Shown here in pieces: positions 54,759 through 63,894 of a DNA stretch of 64,000 nt. Source of the DNA: Dyadobacter sp. NIV53 (lineage in GTDB: Bacteria > Bacteroidota > Bacteroidia > Cytophagales > Spirosomataceae); NCBI RefSeq assembly GCF_019711195.1, contig NZ_CP081299.1, forward strand, positions 310,001 through 374,000, given 5' to 3'. The notes beneath the pieces are model-generated. The model saw only the letters and a list, made by a program, of their open reading frames with translations. It searched no databases and was not told the DNA's origin. Numbering within the stretch: position 1 is the first letter of the stretch; every line of letters starts with the position of its first letter. The position numbers and the translations under genes are program-made.

Positions 54759-55451
54759 ATGGCAAATCCTAAAATACTTATACCGAAGTCCAGCCTTGAA
54801 TTTTTGAAGTCATTAAAGTTAAATAATAACAGGGAGTGGTTTAATACACATAAGGATGAATTTATTGAACAGCAGAATTATATAGAAAACTTTGCGGGTT
54901 TATTACTGAACGAAATGAATGCACATGACCTGATAGAAACGCAATCAGGTAAGAAGAGCCTCCATCGGATTTACAGGGATACACGTTTTTCAAAAGAGAA
55001 AATCCCATACAAAACCAATTGGAGCGGCAGTTTTGCTAGAGCTACCAAACAACTGAGAGGCGGATATTATTTCCATATTGAACCTGGAAACAGCTTTGTA
55101 GCCGGTGGATTTCAGGAACCAAATGCCGAAGATTTAAAAAGGATTCGTGATGATATCAGTTTTGATGCGACCGCATTAAGAAAGATATTAAACAATGCAG
55201 CATTTACCGAAACCTTCGGAACGCTGAAAGGTGAGCAGTTAAAAACTACACCGAAAGGTTTTGACCCCGGCAATGCAGCGATAGACCTGCTTCGCTATAA
55301 ACAATTTCTGCTGATCAGAAAATTTACGAACCAGCAAGTATTAAGCCAGGATTTTTTGAAAGAAGCAAATAACTCTTTTAAAAATATGCGCCCTTTTTTC
55401 GACTACATGAGCGAGGTGCTAACTGTTGATGGTGACGGACTGGAAGGTTAA
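54759..55451 (+). CDS. DUF2461 family protein
   Basis: A 230-residue cytoplasmic protein of the DUF2461 family, which is widespread and has no established function. Family landmarks are LKSLKLNNNREWFNTHKDEF near the N-terminus, the central RIYRDTRFSKEKIPYKTNW and the GGYYFHIEPGNSFVAGG strand pair. Length is normal. It converges with the isolated RluA N-terminal domain gene; their stop codons are 60 bp apart. Confidence 0.9.
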   Translation: MANPKILIPKSSLEFLKSLKLNNNREWFNTHKDEFIEQQNYIENFAGLLLNEMNAHDLIETQSGKKSLHRIYRDTRFSKEKIPYKTNWSGSFARATKQLRGGYYFHIEPGNSFVAGGFQEPNAEDLKRIRDDISFDATALRKILNNAAFTETFGTLKGEQLKTTPKGFDPGNAAIDLLRYKQFLLIRKFTNQQVLSQDFLKEANNSFKNMRPFFDYMSEVLTVDGDGLEG

Positions 55452-55510
55452 TAAAACCTGATTCGCATTCTTTAAAATCTGTTTACAGTACGCAAACATT
55501 ACAGTTCAAT

Positions 55511-56311
55511 TCATTCCGGCTTTGTATCCATTTCAATTCCAGCCAGCATATGGGCCAGTATAGGCGCACACTTTTCCTGGCAGGAAGGATAAAAATGTCC
55601 ATGTTTCCAATTTTCTGATTTGGGGGATAATCCCCACCAGAATTCAGCCATAGCAAGTGGTTCCATGTGATGCTGAAAAGCATACTGCAGAAGTTTTGGT
55701 GCAGCACATTCCCCGGCCCCGGCAGGTGGGTTTTTGTAAGAAGCCTGTTCAAAAATCATCCGCAAACTTTTTTCCTCTCCATTCTGGTTCAGAAAATTGT
55801 ATTGGTCAAAAATCTTATTTTGCAGGGATACAGAATGATTTTTACGTTGAGTTTTAAGGATCTGGACCTGTTTTTGATATGTATCTGTTTTTTCCTTCTC
55901 TAATATACTGATTTCGTGATTTATGCGGGAAAGTTCTACCATTCCTGCATTGAGAAAACCACCATTTTCCATGCCATCAAAAATGGGCGGAACAAATCCC
56001 GGATGATGATTTCCACCTGCCAGTTTACCTGAAAAAGCCGCAAGGTAGCCAATCTCATTGTCTTCTGTCCTGACCAGCAGAACTCCGAACATTTTACCTA
56101 TAATGACTCCCTCCTCTTCGGACAAGCCAAAATTATGATTCCATTCCTGTTGACTGGTAAGATGCTGCTGAAGCTTTTTTACGGCCAGAATAACGAGTGG
56201 ATGCGGCTCATATTCAAATGGGAAAGTAAACTTTTCTGGCAAGGAATAGTTTGCCAGTGACTCGGTGAAAGGACTGAAAACAAGATCTTTGCGCGGGGCG
56301 AATTGTCTCAA
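55511..56311 (-). CDS. Isolated N-terminal domain of a Bacteroidota RluA-type pseudouridine synthase
   Basis: A 266-residue protein that matches the N-terminal accessory region of the long Bacteroidota RluA-family enzymes (IGYLAAFSGKLAGG, FVPPIFDG, PPAGAGECAAPKLLQYAF, MAEFWWG and a C-terminal HGHFYPSCQEKCAPILAHML). In those proteins a catalytic RluA domain with the RLDxxTSG motif follows. Here the protein stops at MDTKPE, and the next sequence belongs to the convergent DUF2461 gene, so the catalytic domain is missing altogether. It could be a decayed gene or a domain with its own role, perhaps RNA binding. Four cysteines in the C-terminal part are kept. Confidence 0.75.
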   Translation of the reverse strand: MRQFAPRKDLVFSPFTESLANYSLPEKFTFPFEYEPHPLVILAVKKLQQHLTSQQEWNHNFGLSEEEGVIIGKMFGVLLVRTEDNEIGYLAAFSGKLAGGNHHPGFVPPIFDGMENGGFLNAGMVELSRINHEISILEKEKTDTYQKQVQILKTQRKNHSVSLQNKIFDQYNFLNQNGEEKSLRMIFEQASYKNPPAGAGECAAPKLLQYAFQHHMEPLAMAEFWWGLSPKSENWKHGHFYPSCQEKCAPILAHMLAGIEMDTKPE

Positions 56312-56445
56312 AATAGAAATGTTAGTACTTCTTACTCAATACTAACTGTCCTAAATGAAGAGCAAAGAATATTGTTATATATTAACCAGAAACAAAATTA
56401 ATGAATAATAATCATTCAATCAGATCCCGAAAATGCTATTTACTT

Positions 56446-56488
56446 AGATGCCGGTTAAAATTTGCAATCTAAAATTTGACCGGCATCT
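56446..56488. terminator. Long hairpin after the hemerythrin-like gene
   Basis: AGATGCCGGTTAAAATTT (56446-56463) pairs with AAAATTTGACCGGCATCT (56471-56488) with one mismatch and one G-T pair. It overlaps the last two bases of the minus-strand hemerythrin-like gene and should end its transcript. There is no long T-run. Confidence 0.5.
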
Positions 56489-57164
56489 AAAACGCGTCCA
56501 TTTCAATGGATAATGAGTCCAGCAATTTTTCGAACCTGATAAATGATAATTCCTTTTCTGCCAGCAGTAATAAGGACTGAAATTCGGGGTCGGTGGCGGA
56601 TTCTTTTACGACTTTAAGCCACGCTTCAATTTCCAGGTTGTTCAATGCTTTCAGCATCCATTTGTTTTCCAGTTCCGAAAGTTTGGCTGGTACATTGGCA
56701 ATGATACTCTGGTCGGCCGGCATCACTTCTTTGTCGTGGTAATTGCTCCAAAAAAATATATTAAGCACTTCTTCCTTTCTTGCAAACAGATTGATGTTAA
56801 ATGCAACCATTGCTTCAACGGCAGATACCAGCTTTTTCCCCTTTTTTATTTTATCCGATGGGCCAAAAGAATTGTCCAGCGCAACCACAGCCAATTTTAC
56901 ACGATTGGTAAGAAATTCACTTTCAGTATGCTGCTTGTTAAACTGCCGAAGTATTTCAGTATGAAATTCCTGACTGAGCGGGTGGATAAATTCTCCTTCA
57001 CGGATGCTGTGTAAATGAAAAAGAACCAGCGTTTTTTCAATTTTGTCAATAGCCTCGTCCACTTCCGCTGTATCCAGAAAATTAGTCTGCTGAACCGCCT
57101 GTGCAGTATCGTACATACTTGCGCGTAAAGCTTTGTGCATAGGGTTAAAAATTTTATTATTCAT
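56487..57164 (-). CDS. Hemerythrin-like four-helix protein
   Basis: A 225-residue all-helical protein. ATG 57164 is chosen; a TTG further upstream would overlap the cytochrome gene. The segment LFHLHSIREGEFIHPL carries the H...E...H spacing seen in hemerythrin/HHE-type di-iron proteins, and further acidic and histidine residues (FHTEILRQF, FWSNYHDKEVM) could complete a metal site. It starts 19 bp after the diheme cytochrome c stop, so they form an operon. A role in oxygen, nitric oxide or iron sensing together with the cytochrome is plausible but inferred. Confidence 0.6.
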   Translation of the reverse strand: MNNKIFNPMHKALRASMYDTAQAVQQTNFLDTAEVDEAIDKIEKTLVLFHLHSIREGEFIHPLSQEFHTEILRQFNKQHTESEFLTNRVKLAVVALDNSFGPSDKIKKGKKLVSAVEAMVAFNINLFARKEEVLNIFFWSNYHDKEVMPADQSIIANVPAKLSELENKWMLKALNNLEIEAWLKVVKESATDPEFQSLLLLAEKELSFIRFEKLLDSLSIEMDAF

Positions 57165-57183
57165 AGCTAATATATTATTTGAC

Positions 57184-58158
57184 TTATTTATTCTTTTCAA
57201 ATCTCACTACCTGGTTTTGAATCGGTTTTATTGAACTTAGATAATCATAAATAGCGCCCAGATCCGCTTCTTTCATACCTGCATACATGGCCCATGGCAT
57301 TGGTGTATTCACATCCCCGGGATTTAATTTAGGAGACACATAACCACTATCTGCATAATCCTTGAAACGTTTTACGAAAACATCCTTGGTCCAGTTACCA
57401 ATTCCTGTTACTTTATCCATGGTAATATTCGGGGAACGTACCACACCATTCGGACCACCAAATTCCATCCCTCCCCCATATTCCGTTCCCTCAACAACAG
57501 TTCCTTTTTCAGTTTTACTATGGCATTCGACACAGCCAGTTGCATTGATCAGGTACTTCCCGTAAGCCATCTTATCATTTACCGGAGGTAATTTGGTAAA
57601 TACTGCTTTCTGTGGCATCGTATTAATTATAAAGTTGACCGGAAAGTCGATTTCTGATTTTGGAACATCATGCTTAACCGGCGTAAGTTGCCGTATATAG
57701 GCAATGATAGAATAAATATCTTCCTGATCCATCTGTCCGTACCGATGATAGGCCATCAAAGGAAAAAGCGCTCTTCCATCCTTACTGACACCGGTCGTAA
57801 CAGCCCTGAAAATTTCGCCGTCAGTCCAGTTACCTAATTTATAAGGAGTGATATTGGGTGCAAAAAATTTACCCGGAAAACCCATATCCTGATTGAACTC
57901 TTCACCTCCGGATCCTACATTCGTCTTCTCCATCGGACCGGCATATCGCGTCCAGTCACGGGTACTGTGGCAATCCATACAAACTGTAACACTGTTGGCC
58001 AGATACCTGCCTCGTTCAATGCGGTCTGCTGTGGGTTCTATTTTAAGATCTGGCGCAGGTTCTGAATCCGGCAGCGCGGTTTTCAGATAAACACCTCCTA
58101 TTACTATTAATAAAACAATGACTAACAAGAACTTACCGGCAATTTTCAAAATTTTCAT
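57184..58158 (-). CDS. Membrane-anchored diheme cytochrome c
   Basis: A 324-residue periplasmic cytochrome with an N-terminal anchor (residues 8-25, FLLVIVLLIVIGGVYL). Two heme-binding motifs are present: CMDCH (60-64) and CVECH (209-213), each opening a separate cytochrome c domain of about 150 residues. Internal similarity between the halves (ANSVTVCMDCHS with INATGCVECHS, and two PNIT segments) shows duplication. Such proteins pass electrons between periplasmic dehydrogenases and terminal oxidases. It is the first gene of the unit with the hemerythrin-like protein. Confidence 0.92.
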   Translation of the reverse strand: MKILKIAGKFLLVIVLLIVIGGVYLKTALPDSEPAPDLKIEPTADRIERGRYLANSVTVCMDCHSTRDWTRYAGPMEKTNVGSGGEEFNQDMGFPGKFFAPNITPYKLGNWTDGEIFRAVTTGVSKDGRALFPLMAYHRYGQMDQEDIYSIIAYIRQLTPVKHDVPKSEIDFPVNFIINTMPQKAVFTKLPPVNDKMAYGKYLINATGCVECHSKTEKGTVVEGTEYGGGMEFGGPNGVVRSPNITMDKVTGIGNWTKDVFVKRFKDYADSGYVSPKLNPGDVNTPMPWAMYAGMKEADLGAIYDYLSSIKPIQNQVVRFEKNK

Positions 58159-58691
58159 TTAGGTTGAGTTTAAAAAGAAGGATAATTTCTATCGTTGTTA
58201 GATTTAATAACAGCAAGGTTTAAAGCTATATTTTAATTTATGTTCTGCATGTATATTACTTTCATTCGTAATCTGCTTCGTTGATACAAATTTGAATTTC
58301 AATTCTTTATGATACAACCATTTTAGTACAGTTGTACTAGGGAACGGATAAATGGTGACATAAAATGATAAATTTAAAATACATTTTCATAAAGTGCTTT
58401 AATCAAGATACTTACCTATGATTAATTTAACTTGCTTTAACATAACTTTTGAAACGGATAACCTTGCTTTTAGTGGTTGATAAATACCCGGCACCATAAT
58501 TTTTGATCTATAACACAAAATTAATATTCAGATATTTCTAAGTATCAAAATGTAAAAAACATAAACAACAAAATGTGTGAACGGTAAAATGATGCTGCCC
58601 CAAACCCCTGGTAAATATACATTTGGCGTCAGAAAGCTCAGAGCCTGTTAAAAACGCCTAGCTTTGTACCTTACTTTTAAACCAGAATTTT
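58159..58691. other. Intergenic region, 533 bp, with a palindrome
   Basis: AT-rich gap between divergent genes. It contains AGTACA-GT-TGTACT (58325-58338), a possible operator about 170 bp upstream of the cytochrome c start, and a TAnnTTTG box at 58659 facing the small plus-strand gene. No open frame of useful length is seen. Confidence 0.4.
58659..58666 (+). promoter_or_regulatory. Possible Bacteroidota -7 promoter box (TAGCTTTG)
   Basis: A perfect TAnnTTTG match 26 bp before the GTG start of the 82-residue protein, a normal distance for a short leader. Confidence 0.4.
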
Positions 58692-58940
58692 GTGGGCAGG
58701 AAAAATGAACAGGACCAGTTTAGAGAAAAACTTGCCTTATGGCTTGGGATTACTTATGATGAACTGGAAGAATATGGCGAAGACGTTGTGGCCAACGATG
58801 GGGAACATGGTAAAGATGAGTATGTTTATATGATACAATTCAGCGATTCGACCCCTTACGAAATACTGGATAAAATAGACAGAATTGATCGCAGGAGAAC
58901 AGTATACTTTAACCTGGAAGAGTTAACTGAAGTATTGTAA
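58692..58940 (+). CDS. Small hypothetical protein, 82 residues
   Basis: A small acidic protein of unknown family, starting with GTG at 58692; there is no in-frame ATG near the start. It is rich in Asp and Glu (ITYDELEEYGEDVVANDGEH) and ends in a regular helix (YFNLEELTEVL), so a compact helical fold is likely. A promoter-like box lies 26 bp upstream. It has no signal peptide. The gene downstream (ricin-type lectin) starts 56 bp later. Confidence 0.5.
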   Translation: MGRKNEQDQFREKLALWLGITYDELEEYGEDVVANDGEHGKDEYVYMIQFSDSTPYEILDKIDRIDRRRTVYFNLEELTEVL

Positions 58941-58996
58941 ATTAATGGCCGGTATTTAAATCATTTTTATTTATAGTTATTGTTAATTAACGACTT

Positions 58997-59499
58997 ATGA
59001 AAAGAACTGGAATGTTATTTCTTTTATCCATATTGACTTGGGCATCTGCATTTTCACAGGAAATTAAGGGTAATTATGCTATTAAAAATGTAAAAACCGG
59101 CATGTTGCTGCGTGTAAAAGATGCTTCATCTAAAAACGGAACGCCTTTGGTAGCTTACTATCCCCAAAACTGGAAGTGTATGACCTGGAATTTTAAAAGT
59201 ACCGGAGGGAATACTTACCAGCTGGAAAATTTACTGACTCATAAAACTTTTCAGCCACAAAATCCTGCTGAAAATAACATTGCACTTGAAGAGCAGCCAT
59301 TAATTCCAGGAAGTGCTGTTCAGGAATTTGAATTTATTGAAGCAAAAAAAGATACTTTTTGATCAAAATAAAAGGTTCGGATTTGTATATAACACCCGGT
59401 GAGGTCAATGGCAGTGTCAATTCTGCAATTATTATTGCGAAGAAAAGAAATACGCCGGAACAGCTCTGGACAATTTATAAACAATCACCGACCATGTAA
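58997..59499 (+). pseudogene. Secreted ricin-type lectin-like protein, interrupted by one frameshift
   Basis: The first frame gives 121 residues: a signal peptide (ending SAFSQ) and a ricin B-like beta-trefoil (YAIKNVKTGMLLRVKD, WNFKSTGGNTYQLENLLT). It stops at 59362. The following bases in the next frame continue the trefoil without a break (IKIKGSDLYITPGEVNG and ending EQLWTIYKQSPTM) to a stop at 59499. A run of five T at 59356-59360 marks the switch; six T would restore one frame of about 167 residues. The intact protein would be a small exported carbohydrate-binding lectin. Whether the break is real or a sequencing error cannot be told. Confidence 0.75.
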
Positions 59500-59606
59500 A
59501 TCATGAAACTGTAAGTGTAATCAGGAACAATTAGAATGCGGATATTTTATGAAATTCATTTCAACCCTGACAGATATTATTCTGGCCCCATTGAGGGTAA
59601 AAGCAA

Positions 59607-59644
59607 AAATGGAATTGCCCGGTTATAATAGGGCAATTCCATTT
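59607..59644. terminator. Strong bidirectional terminator hairpin
   Basis: AAATGGAATTGCCC (59607-59620) and GGGCAATTCCATTT (59631-59644) form a perfect 14-bp stem with a 10-nt loop. A-rich and T-rich flanks make it active in both directions. It lies between the lectin gene and the convergent SDR gene. Confidence 0.8.
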
Positions 59645-59660
59645 ATTTAAGAACCGGATT

Positions 59661-60545
59661 TTATTTATTTTCTCCCACGAAAGATTTGCCAAGTTTTGTT
59701 TCCAGAAAATTTTCCGCTTCATCATGGTCCGTGGACAAACTTACGTCTATCCATTTTTCGAATTCTACTTTTCTATTTGCATCTGCGTCCTTTAAAATGG
59801 CGACTGATTCACTGCCTAATATCAAATGAATTGGCGGTTCGGGATGTTCGGCCAGTTCAACCATCACCTTCGCTGCTTTTTCGGGATCACCTACCGGTAT
59901 AAATGAACCGCTTTTAAAGAAATCAACCCTTTGATCCACTGACGATTCGTAGCCTTCTATGGAATGGGCATAAGTCATGGAATCACCCGCCCAGTCGGTA
60001 CGGAATCCACCTGGTTCTATACAGGTTACTAATATTCCCAATGGAGCCACTTCTTTTGCCAGCGCTTCACTAAAACCTCCCAGACCAAATTTAGCCGCCT
60101 GGTAAATAGTAAGTCCTGCATTTCCAACACGGCCACCCAACGAGCTGATTTGCAAAATACGGCCTGACCGCTGCTTACGCATATAGGGCAAAACCACACG
60201 TGTGATTTCTATGGGTGCATATAAATTTGTTTCCAACTGGCTTCTAACCTGTTCATCGGTAAAGGCCTCGGCAGCGCCAATAATTCCAAATCCCGCATTA
60301 TTTACAAGCACATCAATCCGGCCAAAATGTTTTATGGCATTTTCTACGGCCCCGACAATTTGTTTTTTATTGGTAACATCCAGTTGTATTGCCAAAACCT
60401 GGCTCGGATATTTCCGTACCAAATCATTTAATTGTTCTGGTTTCCTGGCTGTTGCAGCTACCAGTCCGCCATTTTCTAAAACCGCTTCGGTAAGGCTCCG
60501 GCCCAAGCCACGGGAGCTCCCTGTTATAAACCATATTTTGCTCAT
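59661..60545 (-). CDS. Short-chain dehydrogenase/reductase
   Basis: A 294-residue NAD(P)-dependent oxidoreductase with a Rossmann fold. The cofactor motif TGSSRGLG is at residues 8-15, the NNAGFG motif follows near 85, and the catalytic Tyr and Lys are in YQAAK, with the partner serine in QISSLGG. I use ATG 60545 (MSKIWFITG) because upstream starts add a non-family extension. The C-terminal ADANRKVEFEKWIDVS region fits the common oxidoreductase subgroup often found beside regulators. The reaction and substrate are unknown. Confidence 0.9.
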   Translation of the reverse strand: MSKIWFITGSSRGLGRSLTEAVLENGGLVAATARKPEQLNDLVRKYPSQVLAIQLDVTNKKQIVGAVENAIKHFGRIDVLVNNAGFGIIGAAEAFTDEQVRSQLETNLYAPIEITRVVLPYMRKQRSGRILQISSLGGRVGNAGLTIYQAAKFGLGGFSEALAKEVAPLGILVTCIEPGGFRTDWAGDSMTYAHSIEGYESSVDQRVDFFKSGSFIPVGDPEKAAKVMVELAEHPEPPIHLILGSESVAILKDADANRKVEFEKWIDVSLSTDHDEAENFLETKLGKSFVGENK

Positions 60546-60961
60546 GATCATCTTTTTTAAATATTGACATGACAAAGGTACTCGGGCTTACAGACTGCGG
60601 TTTTGGTGGAAGGCTCAATTTAGTTTGTTCAGAAGCTCAAAGTAAAATCATTTTCAGAAAGTTGTTTCCGGAAAATTGTAATGCATTCCCGCAATTCCTC
60701 CATTAATTTTTCTAGTAAATAACAAATTTTACATTTTTCATGGTTTACAGGAGTATTAATCTGTCATAAACCCATCCTTGTATTGAATATTTTGGTATTT
60801 TGGTAAAAAACAGTAATATAATTAACCTAAATTAGATTCTTGGCTAATGACATCAATTGTATCCTATCTTTCCTGTTCAATGTCAAAATCAGGCCTCTAA
60901 ACCAATAACAGCTTTAACCTTTTAACCAGATTCTGAACAAAATTTTCTTAAATCCAATACA
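60546..60961. other. Intergenic region, 416 bp, between divergent genes
   Basis: Holds the promoters of the SDR (minus) and the SelA-like gene (plus). On the minus strand a short open stretch at 60629-60703 (MEELRECITIFRKQLSEN) has no family match that I recognise and is too short to call. No strong hairpin or repeat is seen. Confidence 0.4.
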
Positions 60962-62568
60962 ATGAAACGTAGAGATGTACTTAAAGATTTGTCACTGCTT
61001 CCACTTGCTGGCGGTATTATGATTCCCAATAATTCCGATGGAAAAAGAAGCGTAATAGAGGCAACAGCCAACAAAGAAATATACGAATCCATTGGTGTAG
61101 AACCCATTATCAATTGCCGTGGTACTTTCACCATTATTGGCGGATCCATCGAAAGGCCGGAAGTAAGAGCTGCAATGGATGCAGCAGCCCAATCTTTCGT
61201 ACAATATGACGAACTGGCTTATGGAGCAGGAAAACGTCTTGCCGAACTTACCGGCGCAGAATGGGGCATGGTTTCGGCAGGTTGTGCAGCGGGTATGAAG
61301 CACATCACTGTTGCATGCGTTACGGGTGGTAATCCCGAAAAATTGATCCGGGTTCCGGACTTATCGGGTTTTGAAAAAACAGAAGTAATAATCCCACGTT
61401 ATTCCAGGAACGTGTACGACCATGCGATCAGGAATGTTGGTGTTAAAATCATTACAGTGGATTCAATGGAAGAACTGGAAAATGCAATCAGTTCCAGAAC
61501 TGCCCTGATCTATATTTTTGCGGGAGGTGAATCCGAAACCGGCCCGATGTCAACAGCTGCGATTTCGAAAATTGCCAGATCAAAAAAATCCCGGTCATGG
61601 TTGATGCCGCAGCAGAAGACCTGACGATACCGAATGTACATCTGAAAAGCGGGGCAACCGTGGTAATTTACAGCGGTGGAAAAGCATTATGCGGACCTCA
61701 GTGCGCCGGATTGGTATTAGGTCAAAAAGATTTGCTGATGTCGGCATGGCAGGCAAGTGCGCCACACCACGGACCTGGCCGCGACAATAAAGTGGGCCGT
61801 GAAGAAACTATGGGAATGGTGGCGGCCGTTGAGGCATGGATTAAACGTGACCATGCCGCAGAATGGAAAAGATGGTTAGGGTGGCTTGATAATATTTCCA
61901 AAAAATTAACGGCCATTGAAGGTGTAAAAACGACTGTGGTTGAACCCAAAGACTTATCAAACCGAACACCATTCCTGCGGGTAACCTGGGACCCGGCCAA
62001 ACTGAACATTTCCGGTGAGGAAATTGCTGAAACATTTGGAAGAACAAAACCGCGGATTGCACTTGGTGGAGGCTCAAATCAGGACGGAACTACTTTTGTC
62101 TCCATTACAACCGGACAAATGCAGCCGGGAGATGATAAAACCGTTTCGGACCGATTGTATGAAGTATTATCACAGAAGCGTGAACAAAAAAAGGCTGAAA
62201 TGGCAGCTGCAAATGCTGATGTAAAAGGCCATTGGGATGTTGATGTTGCATTTTTCACAAGTGTCAGCAAACAATCTTTCATTATTGAACAGGATGGAAA
62301 CTGGTTACAGGGTTCTCATAAAGGAGAATTTTCAGTCAATGAATTACAGGGAACGCTTGAAGGAAACGAAATCAAAATTAAAACAACAGCCAGACAACCG
62401 GCAGATTCCATCACCTTTATGTTTTCGGGTACGGTGAAAGACAATACCATTTCCGGCTCGGTGTATATGGGCGAATATATGACTGCAAAATTCACTGCTA
62501 AACGCCATGTTTTCAAGGGGAAACGTGAGAAAATTATGATCCCGGGAGGACCGCCACTGGCAACTTAA
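60962..62568 (+). pseudogene. SelA-like PLP-dependent protein with twin-arginine leader, interrupted by one frameshift
   Basis: Both frames together give a fold-type I PLP protein of about 535 residues, related to selenocysteine synthase/DgaE-like enzymes (INCRGTFTIIGGS, ELTGAEWGMVSAGCAAG, VDAAAEDLTIPN and the PLP lysine in VIYSGGKALCGPQ, codon 61681-61683). It opens with a twin-arginine leader (MKRRDVLKDLSLLPLAGG), so it should be exported folded. After about residue 415 an extra beta-rich domain of some 110 residues follows (HWDVDVAFFTSVSKQSF), not part of SelA. The first frame stops at 61624; the switch is at a run of seven A (61582-61588), and eight would restore the frame. The reaction is unknown; the SelA role in tRNA is unlikely for an exported protein. 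Confidence 0.82.
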
Positions 62569-62673
62569 CTGGTTATTCGGGAAATATAAGACGTAGTTCA
62601 ATTCATTTATCGGAACTCAAAAGCAGATGGATGGGTTGAACTAACTTAAAAAATCCAGCAAGCGATCGTCTCG

Positions 62674-63888
62674 CTATTCAGGTTGTGTAAGTGGTAAAAT
62701 GATCACAATCGAGGTACCCTGACCCATAATAGAACTAGCAGAAATGGTCCCGTAATGGCGGGAAATTATTTGTTTACAAAGTGCAAGCCCGAGTCCGGCA
62801 CCGGTTGAAGCCGCATGCATTTTATTGAGCAGGCCAAAAATATATGAATTGTATTGATTGTCGAACCCGGTTCCGTTATCTGTTACTTCAATCTTAACAT
62901 GCTCAGTATATCTGTATTTTCCTTTATTGAACTGATAAATGTTTTCTTCGATGAGGACTGCCTTTATCTGTATCCGCAGCGGTTGCTCCGGTTTTTTATT
63001 CTGAATGGCGTTTTTTAATAATTCTGTAAAAAGAAGTCTAATTTGTGAAGCCTGGCCTTCAATGGCTGGTATGGTTACTGTTTCCAGTTCAAAACTTTCA
63101 AAATTTAATAAGGTCAGCGCCTCAATTTTTGCTTCCTGCAATAAATCATTTACATCTAATTTATCATTTTTTTCCACGTTGGAATCCACATATACAAATC
63201 GCTGGAGGCTGGTTGTCATATTATTCAGCTTCAAAAAACAATTTTGTATCTTTTGGTAAATTCCTGTCAATTCCTCAGCCTCTGCTTTCCTTTTTCCATT
63301 TAACAGGATATCCGTAAACATGCCAATTTTTCTGATTGGCTCCCGGAGATCGTGGGATAATACTTTACTTAACTGAGCATATTCCTGATTCCTTTGTTTA
63401 AGAGCAGTTACCTGCCTGTCAAGCTGTTGCTGGTGCAGTTCCAGTTCATTTTTCAGATTGTTCAGAACTTCATTTTCTTCCACAGCCAGCTGACGGAGTT
63501 CATTTATTTTTAGTAATTCCTTTTCATGCTTCTGGCCTTCGTATACAGTAACAAAAATGCAAAGATTGAGTGTCTGCCCATTGAAAGTCACTCTTTTAGC
63601 ATTGACCATGGAGGGAATACGATCTCCCGTTTTTGACCTCAGTGACAAAAACACTTCATTGGCACCTCCTCTTAACCTGATTAAAGGATAAAACTGTGTC
63701 TGATAAAAAATTCTGCTGGCAACTGTAAAAATCATTTCTACATTTTGATTCAGCAGTTCATCTTCCTGATATTCCAGCAATTCACAAATTGTCTGATTGA
63801 CAAACTCTATACTTCCGTCGTCTTCAAATAAAATGCAGCCTCCCGGCATAAAATTCAGGATTTCCTGTGCATCAGGGAGATTTTTCAA
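62674..63888 (-). CDS. PAS-domain sensor histidine kinase
   Basis: A 404-residue soluble kinase. Residues 1-118 form a PAS domain (FEDDGSIEFVNQTICELLEY). A coiled coil covers about 120-175, the HisKA helix with phosphoacceptor His179 (VLSHDLREPIRK) follows, then a HATPase domain (N box LLKNAIQNK, G1 VTDNGTGFD, G2 GAGLGLALCKQII) to the end. No transmembrane segment is seen. Its ATG lies 6 bp after the stop of an RsbQ-like hydrolase gene, the arrangement of the RsbQ/RsbP pair in which the hydrolase feeds a ligand to the PAS domain. A response regulator is not encoded within the window. Confidence 0.9.
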   Translation of the reverse strand: MKNLPDAQEILNFMPGGCILFEDDGSIEFVNQTICELLEYQEDELLNQNVEMIFTVASRIFYQTQFYPLIRLRGGANEVFLSLRSKTGDRIPSMVNAKRVTFNGQTLNLCIFVTVYEGQKHEKELLKINELRQLAVEENEVLNNLKNELELHQQQLDRQVTALKQRNQEYAQLSKVLSHDLREPIRKIGMFTDILLNGKRKAEAEELTGIYQKIQNCFLKLNNMTTSLQRFVYVDSNVEKNDKLDVNDLLQEAKIEALTLLNFESFELETVTIPAIEGQASQIRLLFTELLKNAIQNKKPEQPLRIQIKAVLIEENIYQFNKGKYRYTEHVKIEVTDNGTGFDNQYNSYIFGLLNKMHAASTGAGLGLALCKQIISRHYGTISASSIMGQGTSIVIILPLTQPE

Positions 63889-63894
63889 TGAAAG

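Noticed and set aside
62594..62643. Inverted repeat TAGTTCAA...TTGAACTA between convergent genes
   Set aside because: Only 8 bp with a 34-bp interior and no T-run; too weak to call a terminator.
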